This document shows positions 1 to 5,641 of a stretch of DNA of 5,877 nucleotides, in pieces. The first letter of the stretch is position 1, and each line of letters begins with the position of its first letter. The stretch lies in the NCBI GenBank assembly GCA_031119595.1, contig JAVHXX010000296.1, forward strand, positions 1-5,877. The letters run 5' to 3'. This DNA is from Patulibacter sp. Lineage in GTDB: Bacteria > Actinomycetota > Thermoleophilia > Solirubrobacterales > Solirubrobacteraceae. Below the pieces are notes generated by a model that searched no databases, had not been told where the DNA came from, and worked only from the letters and a program-made list of their open reading frames with translations. Both the position numbers and the translations under genes were made by a program.

Positions 1-42
1 GCGCGATCTCTCGCTCAGCGCTGGTGGTTGCCACGCGTCTGA
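1..42 (+). CDS. possible C-terminal end of a truncated + strand gene
   Basis: Reading from base 1 in frame 1 gives ARSLAQRWWLPRV followed by a TGA stop at 40-42. This would be the tail of a gene that begins left of the window and converges with the TldE-like gene ending at 113. The arrangement fits the hairpin that follows at 74-101, between the two stops. Thirteen codons are too few to identify a family or to prove coding. The other + frames stay open through this stretch, as expected in GC-rich DNA. Treat it as a placement guess only. Confidence 0.25.
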   Translation, partial: ARSLAQRWWLPRV

Positions 43-73
43 GGGACGGGGCCCCGGCGGCGGACCCTGTCCC

Positions 74-101
74 CACGCCCCGGGCGTCCCGGTGGGGCGT
101 G
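74..101 (-). terminator. hairpin in the gap after the TldE-like gene
   Basis: CACGCCCC (74-81) and GGGGCGTG (94-101) are a perfect 8-bp inverted repeat around a 12-base loop that itself contains GGG/CCC. The hairpin begins 11 bases past the stop of the - strand TldE-like gene at 113-115. Neither side has a T tract, so if it terminates transcription it is of the GC-rich, T-poor kind seen in actinobacteria. It could serve both strands. The GC palindrome CGGGGCCCCG at 47-56 lies beside it. Confidence 0.45.
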
Positions 102-112
102 CGGCGCGCCCG

Positions 113-1471
113 TCAGCTCACGACGACCGTGATGCCACTCGTGAGGACCGCCGGGCAGTGGGTGGCCAGGGTGTGTTCCGGCTCGCGGGCCATCGTGGCC
201 AGGAGATCGGTCGCGACCGTGAGGCCGTCGATGTTCGTGAGGACATCGAGCAGATCACCCGCGAGAGCGACGTCGCCCAGGCGCTTCGTGGGCTCCCCGC
301 GGCTCGTGGCATAGGCCACACGACCCGTGGCCGTGAACCGGGTCGAGCCCGGACCGTGCGTGCGCACCCCGACGATCGCGCCGATCACCACGGCCTGGTC
401 GGTCGGGCGCAGCAGGTCGTCGAGATCGACCGCGCCGCCGCCGTCGAGGACGAGGTTCCTCGGGAGCGCGCAATCGGCACCGCCACCGAGATCCGCCGCA
501 TGGCCGGTGGAGATCCCGCCGGCCTCGGTCGCCGAATCCGTGTCGTGCACGAGATCCGCGAGGTAGCCGTCGTCGATCAACCGCACCTCGCGCGCCGGCA
601 CACCTTCGACATCGATCGACCGCGCGAGGGTCCGCGGATGCTGCGGCGCATCGACGAGCGTCACGCCGGCGGGCGCCACCGGTGCGCCGTAGCGCCCGGT
701 GAACGGGCTCGTCCCCGTGGCATGCGCGTGCCCCGTACACGCCACGCGCGCGAGAGCCTCCAGCAAGGGCGCGAGCGCCTCGGTCGCCAAGACCACCGGC
801 AGATCCGACGGCAGCGCCCGCTGCCCCACCCGCTCGACGTCGATCGGCTGTGGCGTCGCCCGGTCGCCGATGAGCCACGACTGCAGGTCACCGACCGCCC
901 GCGAACTCCCCTGGGCCGCCCCCGCCAGGAGGCCGTCGACATCGACCGCCGTGGCATCGAGGCGGGCTCCCGTGCGCGCGTCGAAGACGGCGTCGCCGCC
1001 GCTCGCCGCGACCGCCGACTCGACGACCTCGGCGCGGAGCGTCGCCGCCCGCGCGAGTCCCGGCTCGTACGCGATCGACTGCGCGGCCTCCCGGGCGACC
1101 CGCACCGCCGCCACCGGATCGAGCGCCGCCGACCCCGAATCGAACCCTCCGTGGACCGGCCCCGGAGCGACGTACGGCAGCGGCGCGAGATCCGTGTGCG
1201 ACGCCGCAGCCTGGTCGTGCGCCGCCTCCGCGAGCTCGAGGAGCGCGTCGGTGTTCGTGGCGCCGTTGCACCGCGCCACCCCGATCCGGCCTGCGCCGTC
1301 GCGGACGAGCAGTCGCACGACGACGTCGTCGGTGCGGCGCGGCGGCGCGAGGGTCCCGTCGGGACCGCAGCGGACCAACAACTCGCGCCGCACGGACACG
1401 CTCGCGATCGCCTCCTCGCCACCGAGCTCCGCCGCGCGCCGCGCGAGATCGCCGAGGTCGATGGCCGCCAT
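113..1471 (-). CDS. TldD/PmbA family protein, TldE (PmbA)-like
   Basis: The product is 452 residues, close to the roughly 450 of E. coli PmbA/TldE. In that family TldE pairs with the metalloprotease subunit TldD in a cytoplasmic complex that trims peptides, such as microcin B17 precursor and the CcdA antitoxin. Family-like segments seen here include VTLVDAPQHP (270-279), DVEGVPAREVRLIDDGYLADL (287-307), EAGGISTGHA (316-325) and LAGDLLDVLTNIDGL (403-417), matching the conserved C-terminal half. The TldD zinc motif HExxxH is absent, so this is the TldE-type, non-metal-binding subunit rather than TldD. No signal peptide or membrane segment is visible, consistent with a cytoplasmic protein. The ATG at 1471 is the only usable in-frame start near the family N-terminus (MAAIDLGDLARRAAELG). 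Its ribosome site is weak, with GGTGG directly abutting the ATG. The stop is TGA at 113-115. The gene stands alone, divergent from the gene at 1684, and no tldD is visible. The family call is fairly secure; the substrate is unknown. Confidence 0.82.
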   Translation of the reverse strand: MAAIDLGDLARRAAELGGEEAIASVSVRRELLVRCGPDGTLAPPRRTDDVVVRLLVRDGAGRIGVARCNGATNTDALLELAEAAHDQAAASHTDLAPLPYVAPGPVHGGFDSGSAALDPVAAVRVAREAAQSIAYEPGLARAATLRAEVVESAVAASGGDAVFDARTGARLDATAVDVDGLLAGAAQGSSRAVGDLQSWLIGDRATPQPIDVERVGQRALPSDLPVVLATEALAPLLEALARVACTGHAHATGTSPFTGRYGAPVAPAGVTLVDAPQHPRTLARSIDVEGVPAREVRLIDDGYLADLVHDTDSATEAGGISTGHAADLGGGADCALPRNLVLDGGGAVDLDDLLRPTDQAVVIGAIVGVRTHGPGSTRFTATGRVAYATSRGEPTKRLGDVALAGDLLDVLTNIDGLTVATDLLATMAREPEHTLATHCPAVLTSGITVVVS

Positions 1472-1581
1472 CCACCGGCACGTTACGGAGGCCCCCGGCG
1501 ACCGCCCGTGGGCGCCCGCGAATCCAGGGTCTGCCCGGCGTAAGGAATCGCTGGGAACGCCGGGGCGCTCCCTCGGCGAAC

Positions 1582-1610
1582 CCTGAGCCGGCACCCACAC
1601 GGCTCTCAGG
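1582..1610. repeat. imperfect inverted repeat in the leader of the 1684 gene
   Basis: CCTGA-GCCG (1582-1590) pairs with CGGC-TC-TCAGG (1600-1610), giving a 9-bp stem broken by a 2-base bulge around a 9-base loop. It lies 73 bases upstream of the ATG at 1684. It could be a protein-binding dyad with CTGAG and CTCAG arms, or an RNA hairpin in the leader. A similar CTGAG/CTCAG pair occurs upstream of the hydrolase gene. Confidence 0.4.
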
Positions 1611-1671
1611 ATGCGCGTCGATGGTGTGCTCGAGCCCGGTCGACACGCCGGGGCGACCCGATCCGCACTCC

Positions 1672-1676
1672 AAGGA
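1672..1676 (+). promoter_or_regulatory. ribosome binding site AAGGA deciding the start at 1684
   Basis: AAGGA ends 7 bases before ATG 1684. This favours that ATG over the in-frame ATG at 1621, which would put 21 Pro/Asp-containing residues ahead of an otherwise classic signal peptide. Confidence 0.7.
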
Positions 1677-1683
1677 CCCTCGC

Positions 1684-2451
1684 ATGCCCACACTCGCCAC
1701 CAAGCCCGCCCTCGCGATCACCGCAGTCGCCGCGCTCGTCATGACCGCCAGCGGCGTCTCCGCTGCGGCCCGCGCCGCCGATGCGACCGCCGGCACCACG
1801 CCACCCGCACTGACCGCCGGCCCGCATCGCGGCGACGACACGACCCGCCTGACGGCCCTCGCGAAGAGCCTCGGCGTGAGCGTCTCCGACCTGCAGGCGG
1901 CGATGGAGGCCATCCGCGACGACTCCTCCGCACCGGACGTCACCACCGACGACGCCACCGAGGCGAAGACGATCGCCGACGCGCTCGGCGTCGACCAGTC
2001 CACGATCCAGAAGGTCCTCGACGCGCAGAAGCCGACGGCCCACGAGGGCATGCCCCGCGGCCCGCGGCCCGGCGGCGCACCGTCCGGCACGACCCCCTCC
2101 GGCACCACGCCCACGCCCCCGAGCACTTCGCCCTCAGGCACGACCCCTCCGGCTGGCGGCCCGGGCGGCCACGGCGGTGGCGGCCGTCCCGGTGGCGCCT
2201 CCGCCGAGGACACGACCCTGATCACCGCGATCGCGAACGCCACCGGAAAGGACCAGACCGCCGTGAAGGCCGCAGTCACGAAGGCAGATGCCGTCCGGGC
2301 CGCCGCCGAGCAGGCGCGCCAGACCGAGTTCGCCAAGAAGCTCGCGGCCGAACTGCACCTCGACCAGGACAAGGTCCTGACCGCCGTCGAGAACGCTCGC
2401 CCGGCGGTGCCGGCACGCGCCGCGCGCACGGGCACCTCGCAGAACGGCTGA
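1684..2451 (+). CDS. secreted protein of unknown function with four repeated helical units
   Basis: I do not recognise a named family for this 255-residue product. Residues 1-33 look like a signal peptide: Lys7, hydrophobic core about 8-22, and Ala-x-Ala-type cleavage near SGVSA or ARA. The mature part holds four similar units of about 22 residues: 56-78 (LAKSLGVSVSDLQAAMEAI), 94-115 (IADALGVDQSTIQKVLDAQ), 179-201 (IANATGKDQTAVKAAVTKA) and 216-238 (LAAELHLDQDKVLTAVENA). The shared pattern is hydrophobic-A-x-x-[LT]-G/H-hydrophobic-x-x-x-x-hydrophobic-x-x-A-hydrophobic, which suggests helix-turn-helix hairpins. Units 2 and 3 are separated by a low-complexity linker (about 117-173) containing three SGTTP copies and GGHGGGGRPGG. 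There is no cysteine, membrane anchor or sorting signal at the C-terminus. The gene stands alone, divergent from the TldE-like gene and convergent with the hydrolase gene. Comparable short units occur in secreted actinobacterial proteins of unknown role (recalled, not searched). A DNA-binding role is unlikely if the protein is exported. Confidence 0.85.
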   Translation: MPTLATKPALAITAVAALVMTASGVSAAARAADATAGTTPPALTAGPHRGDDTTRLTALAKSLGVSVSDLQAAMEAIRDDSSAPDVTTDDATEAKTIADALGVDQSTIQKVLDAQKPTAHEGMPRGPRPGGAPSGTTPSGTTPTPPSTSPSGTTPPAGGPGGHGGGGRPGGASAEDTTLITAIANATGKDQTAVKAAVTKADAVRAAAEQARQTEFAKKLAAELHLDQDKVLTAVENARPAVPARAARTGTSQNG

Positions 2452-2473
2452 CCCCCGCACGGTCCTCCGGAAA

Positions 2474-2517
2474 CGACCTGGGGCCCGCCACGCAACTGCG
2501 CGACGGGCCCCGGGTCG
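2474..2517. terminator. bidirectional hairpin between convergent genes
   Basis: A 14-bp stem (2474-2487 with 2504-2517) encloses a 16-base loop. In + strand RNA every position pairs, with one G-U wobble (2479 with 2512). In - strand RNA that pair becomes a C-A mismatch. The loop holds a small CGC/GCG helper stem (2491-2493 with 2498-2500). It starts 23 bases after the stop at 2451 and ends 23 bases short of the hydrolase stop at 2540. No long T tract follows on either strand, though AAA at 2471-2473 gives a short U run for - strand RNA. Its position midway between two converging stops makes a shared terminator the natural reading. Confidence 0.75.
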
Positions 2518-2539
2518 ACCGGGCGGTGGTGGAGCGTCG

Positions 2540-5230
2540 CTAGCCGACGAGCACCGAGCCTGCCTTCACCGTGGCCGCGTTGCCCGCACCGTCGATCGAG
2601 AGGATCGACAGCGAGTAGCTGCCCTTCGCCAGCTTCTTCGTGGTCAGCGACCAGGTGCTCGTGCCCTTGGCGACGAGCGTCGTCGGGGCCAAGGACGTCG
2701 GCATCGCCTTGGAGAGCTTGCCGCTCGCCTGGACGTACCGGACCGTCTTGCCGCTGCGCCTCGCGAGCACCAGCTGGACCGTCTTCACGGTGCCCTTGGC
2801 GGAGCTGCAACCGGCGTCGACCGCGGTGCCCTTCACCGTGAGCTTGCCGCCCTTGACGGTCTTCTTCACCAGCTTGGCCACGGGAGCGGCCTCATCGGTG
2901 CAGGCCGTCGCCGTGGTGGCGACCTTCGCCGATGCACCGATCAGCACCGGACCGGGGTTCGACGGTGACGCGGCAGCCCGAGGGGTGTCCGCGATGACCG
3001 TCGCCGCCTCCGCCGACCCGGCGCGGGCCGTGAGGGCCGTCGGGCCGTCGACCGACTCCTGGAAGCGGATGTCGGCGAGCTGGATCGAGCCCGTCGCCGG
3101 GAACCCGGTGCCACCGAACACGAACGCGATCTTCCGGACGCTCGTGAGATCGAGTCCCTGCGCCGCGAAGTCCGCGAGCGGCACGCGCACCTGGTTCAGG
3201 ATCACGTGCACGCGAGCGTTCGTGCTGCCGGTGGTCTGCTCGAGGGCCGTGCCGTAGTCACGGTCACCCGCGTGCACCGTGGCCACGTGGCCGGCGGCGT
3301 CGGTGAGCTGGATCGCGAAATCCTGCGTCGTCAGTGCCGGGTTCCACTGCGCGTCACCGCTCCGATCCGGGTTCCGGGTGTCGAAGTAGTTCACGCCGGC
3401 GCCGAGCGCCAGGGCCTTCTTGCCACTCAGGTCGCCGTCGGCGGCCGGGATGCGGGTCGAGAACTGCGCCGGAGCGCCCGTCGTGGAGACCGGGTCGTTC
3501 CAGGCGACCGACAGCTGGTTGCCGTAGGACTGGTTGACCGGGCCGCTCTCGCGGTTGCTCGACTGGCCACCGACCGCGAGGGCGTTCGGGAGCGGGCAGG
3601 ACCGATCCGCCGTCGGGTAGCCCGTGATGCCGAGGTTCACCGGGGTGAACTGGTTCGGCTCCGGGTTGCACCAGTCGAGGCCGGTCGCGGTCGTCGCCGG
3701 CTTGGGGCTCACGCCACCGCCGTCGGTGTACGGGTTCGCGAACCCGCTCGACTGGATCGCGGTGCCGAGGGCACTGACGGTCGTCGGGTTGTCGGTATCG
3801 GGGGTGATGACGTCCTCACGCTCGGCGGGCGGCGCGAAGTAGCTCGTCTGCAGGTACTGGTTGCAGTCGATGCGCGTGCCCGAGGTGCTCGTCGGGCAGG
3901 CCGTCGCCGGCAGCTCGTTGTTGCCGGGCGTGTCGCTGAGTTCACCCGTCATGTACGGGTCGAACGCGGTCTCGTTGCCGACGTACCGGCGGAAGAACGC
4001 CGCCATCGTCGCGAGGCCGATGCGCTCCTGGTCGCCCATGAGCGCCGGGTCGCTGCTGAACGCCGTCGAACGCGAGTACGTGCCGAGGATCTCGGCGGCC
4101 GGGTTCGGCATCGTGCCGCCGTTGCCGTCGGAGACGCGGTTCGCCGGGGCGGCGATCACGCCCGTCTGCACGCCGCCCGAGAGCCGGATGCTGGTCGAGC
4201 TCGACGCGGCGGTCGGGCCGCACGCGGCGTCCGGGATGGGCAGGCTCGTCGAGGTCGTCGAGTCGTCCGCGTCCGCCGACCACACCGTGTTGAAGAAGTT
4301 GTGGTTGGCACCCAGCACGTACATCTGGATCTTCGGGAACGGGTCGCCGGGGTTCGCGTACTGGCTGCGCTCGTAGAGGCGCGCACCCTGCAGGTTGCTG
4401 ACGTCACCGTCGCAGGCCGGCAGGATGGTCATGTACGCGGAGCCGTACGGTGCACGCCGCTCGTAGTCGACCGGGGCGACCGAGATCACGCCGGAGATGG
4501 TGTAGCGGCGGCCCGGCGCGGGACGCGTGCGGTTGTAGTCCATGAAGCTCGACACGGCGTCGCCGCCGCGCGAGTGGCCCATCAGACCGATGTGGCTCAT
4601 GTCGAGCTTGCCGACGAGGCTGTCGCCGAGGTTGTGGTCGGCGTCGTCGGGCAGCGCTTCCTGGTTCGCCTGGTAGAAGGCGTCGAGCTGCGCGGCGATC
4701 ATCAGGCGACGCTGGTGCATGCCCTTGGCGCCGTTGTCCTGGTAGTACATGAGCTGGTCCTGGTCGATCGACGCGACCGCGTAACCCCAGCTGGCGAGGT
4801 TGTTCGCGAGGTAGCCGTAGCCCAGGTCGTTGCGCTCGAAGATCGAGCAGTTCGGCGCCGAGCCGCCGGTGGGGACCGCCGGCGTGGGGTTGGTCGTGGC
4901 GATCTGGCAGCTGCCGTGGTTGCCGTGGACCAGCAGGATGAACGGCGCCGGCGTGGTGCGGTCCGCGGGGTAGTAGAGCGAGCCACGCACCTGGAGCGTG
5001 GCGGCGGCGCTCACGCCCGTGGCACCGGTGCCCGTGGAGCTCGGCTCCTGCAGGTTGACCGTGCCGGCCTTGTACTGCTGGACCTCCGTGACGGCGTACG
5101 GCCCGCGGGCCGTCGGGTCGGGGAGGTCGGCCGCCTGGGCGGCGCTCGCCGGGATGCTCGCGAGGGTGAGTGCCGCGAGGGCATACCTCGCGATTCTTCT
5201 GAGTCGTGGCGGGGTGGGGGCGGGGGTCAC
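2540..5230 (-). CDS. large secreted multidomain alpha/beta hydrolase (probable esterase/lipase)
   Basis: The 896-residue product is predicted to hydrolyse an ester or related bond outside the cell; the substrate is unknown. Residues 1-33 form a signal peptide (RLRRIAR, hydrophobic stretch, cleavage near AQA|A). The alpha/beta hydrolase domain spans about 93-425. It has oxyanion-hole strand FILLVHGNHG (97-106), strand YAVASIDQD (150-158), nucleophile elbow GHSRGG with Ser220 (codon 4571-4573), probable acid Asp274 or Asp276 in LPACDGDV, and probable catalytic His310 in GANHNFFN. AFFRRYVGNE (411-420) looks like the domain's final helix. A linker with Cys pairs follows (about 426-560). Next is a beta-sandwich resembling galactose-binding/carbohydrate-binding modules (about 560-727; SIQLADIRFQE near its end). 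The protein ends in an Ig-like beta domain (about 780-896; ending in SIDGAGNAATVKAGSVLVG). All ten Cys fall into five near-neighbour pairs. The GTG start at 5230 is chosen for its ribosome site and signal peptide; the frame is open upstream to an ATG at 5437, but that lies inside an operator-like repeat. The catalytic class is fairly sure; the substrate is not. Confidence 0.88.
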   Translation of the reverse strand: MTPAPTPPRLRRIARYALAALTLASIPASAAQAADLPDPTARGPYAVTEVQQYKAGTVNLQEPSSTGTGATGVSAAATLQVRGSLYYPADRTTPAPFILLVHGNHGSCQIATTNPTPAVPTGGSAPNCSIFERNDLGYGYLANNLASWGYAVASIDQDQLMYYQDNGAKGMHQRRLMIAAQLDAFYQANQEALPDDADHNLGDSLVGKLDMSHIGLMGHSRGGDAVSSFMDYNRTRPAPGRRYTISGVISVAPVDYERRAPYGSAYMTILPACDGDVSNLQGARLYERSQYANPGDPFPKIQMYVLGANHNFFNTVWSADADDSTTSTSLPIPDAACGPTAASSSTSIRLSGGVQTGVIAAPANRVSDGNGGTMPNPAAEILGTYSRSTAFSSDPALMGDQERIGLATMAAFFRRYVGNETAFDPYMTGELSDTPGNNELPATACPTSTSGTRIDCNQYLQTSYFAPPAEREDVITPDTDNPTTVSALGTAIQSSGFANPYTDGGGVSPKPATTATGLDWCNPEPNQFTPVNLGITGYPTADRSCPLPNALAVGGQSSNRESGPVNQSYGNQLSVAWNDPVSTTGAPAQFSTRIPAADGDLSGKKALALGAGVNYFDTRNPDRSGDAQWNPALTTQDFAIQLTDAAGHVATVHAGDRDYGTALEQTTGSTNARVHVILNQVRVPLADFAAQGLDLTSVRKIAFVFGGTGFPATGSIQLADIRFQESVDGPTALTARAGSAEAATVIADTPRAAASPSNPGPVLIGASAKVATTATACTDEAAPVAKLVKKTVKGGKLTVKGTAVDAGCSSAKGTVKTVQLVLARRSGKTVRYVQASGKLSKAMPTSLAPTTLVAKGTSTWSLTTKKLAKGSYSLSILSIDGAGNAATVKAGSVLVG

Positions 5231-5235
5231 CGTAT

Positions 5236-5239
5236 CTCC
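5236..5239 (-). promoter_or_regulatory. ribosome binding site GGAG deciding the GTG start at 5230
   Basis: Read on the - strand, CGGAG is followed by ATACG and then GTG, so GGAG sits 5 bases before the start codon. Translation from this GTG puts a textbook signal peptide at the very N-terminus. The longer frame would add 69 Pro/Arg-rich residues in front of it. Confidence 0.75.
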
Positions 5240-5421
5240 GTCGTCGTTGATTGCAGTGGCCGGTCCGGGGCGTGTGGAGACGCGGCTGGGCCGCGCCGTC
5301 GTCGGCGTCCGGGCACGGTTGCGCGGCGGCCACGAGGGCCGGTTTGCACCACTACCGCTGAGCGCATTTGGGGGGAATCTCAGGGGCTGCGGAAGCGTAG
5401 GCAGCGGAGTGGAACCTCCAG

Positions 5422-5437
5422 TTGGACGACCGTCCAA
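5422..5437. promoter_or_regulatory. operator-like palindrome, copy 1
   Basis: TTGGACGACCGTCCAA is a perfect 7-bp inverted repeat (TTGGACG / CGTCCAA) with a 2-base centre. Its size and symmetry fit a dimeric repressor such as a TetR-family protein, whose sites often have GAC/GTC arms of this kind. In the proposed - strand promoter it covers the transcription start area. The regulator is not encoded in the window, so the family assignment is inference. Confidence 0.6.
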
Positions 5438-5441
5438 AGAA

Positions 5442-5471
5442 TTTGTAAACCGATTTAGACAGCCGTCCCAA
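5442..5471 (-). promoter_or_regulatory. candidate promoter of the hydrolase gene
   Basis: On the - strand, TTGGGA (5466-5471, 4/6 to TTGACA) is followed after 18 bases by TACAAA (5442-5447, 4/6 to TATAAT), inside the most AT-rich patch of the window. Initiation would fall near 5435 and leave a leader of about 205 bases before the GTG at 5230. TTTACA (5444-5449) could instead be a -35 element with a poor -10. The support is weak to moderate, helped by the two operator copies lying over the -35 and the start. Confidence 0.35.
5455..5470. promoter_or_regulatory. operator-like palindrome, copy 2 (degenerate)
   Basis: TTAGACAGCCGTCCCA matches copy 1 (5422-5437) at 12 of 16 positions, keeping the GAC arm and CCGTCC. 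The two copies start 33 bp apart, about three helical turns, so two dimers could sit on the same face of the DNA. Copy 2 overlaps the proposed -35 of the hydrolase promoter. Confidence 0.5.
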
Positions 5472-5641
5472 AAACCGGGCAGTGGTGCCTGGTTAGGTAC
5501 CGGGGGCTGTCAGACGCCGTCCGTCCGAGCCTCCCCCCAAGGCTGTTCGTGACGAGCGCAAGCAGCGCATGTGCAGGGATTTCAACGTCCTGCGGATGCG
5601 CGTTCCCCCCATCCCACCAGCGAGCCGAGGTTCCCCCGCCC

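Larger units (their letters stand above)
1472..1683. promoter_or_regulatory. divergent intergenic region between the TldE-like gene and the repeat-unit secreted protein gene
   Basis: This 212-bp spacer must hold the promoters of both flanking genes. I could not find a convincing -35/-10 pair on either strand. The only structured element seen is the inverted repeat at 1582-1610. The + strand reading frame of the downstream gene is open back to an ATG at 1621, but the well-placed ribosome site supports the start at 1684. Confidence 0.5.
5231..5641. promoter_or_regulatory. divergent intergenic region shared by the hydrolase and beta-helix genes
   Basis: This 411-bp stretch has no credible gene; the reading frames crossing it are overlaps or extensions of shadows. 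Its middle (about 5421-5476) is markedly AT-richer than the rest and holds two operator-like inverted repeats and a candidate - strand promoter. Positions 5231-5420 would be the hydrolase leader, GC-rich with no riboswitch or attenuator that I recognise. Positions 5480-5641 would be the upstream region of the beta-helix gene. There I see GGTTAGGTAC near 5491-5500 as a possible -10 area, but no matching -35. Confidence 0.6.

Noticed and set aside
92..1543. 483-codon open frame on the + strand opposite the TldE-like gene
   Set aside because: Arg/Asp-rich composition without domains; it is the mirror of the supported - strand coding frame.
2041..2220. Gly/Pro/Thr-rich repetitive stretch as a possible DNA repeat or recombination element
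   Set aside because: The repetition (SGTTP units, Gly run) is in frame and is explained as the protein's flexible linker; there are no flanking direct repeats or insertion signs.
1611..2543. 310-codon + strand frame overlapping the repeat-unit gene
   Set aside because: Its Arg/His/Pro-rich translation is an out-of-frame reading of the 1684-2451 gene and runs through the terminator.
888..2810. 640-codon open frame on the - strand crossing three genes
   Set aside because: It overlaps the hydrolase end, the whole repeat-unit gene, the terminator hairpin and the TldE-like gene, so it cannot be real alongside them. Its sequence is low-complexity Gly/Ala/Arg/Pro.
5231..5420. Riboswitch or attenuator in the hydrolase leader
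   Set aside because: No recognisable conserved riboswitch core, T-box or leader peptide with codon runs could be found by eye; only short GC hairpins expected by chance.
5231..5437. Upstream extension of the hydrolase to the ATG at 5437
   Set aside because: The start codon would lie within the operator-like palindrome and the proposed transcription start. The added 69 residues are Pro/Arg-rich and would bury the signal peptide. The GTG at 5230 has a good ribosome site.
3206..5458. 750-codon open frame on the + strand opposite the hydrolase
   Set aside because: It is an Arg/Val/Gly-rich antisense shadow produced by GC-rich codon use. The - strand frame has a signal peptide, catalytic motifs and domain structure; this one has none.
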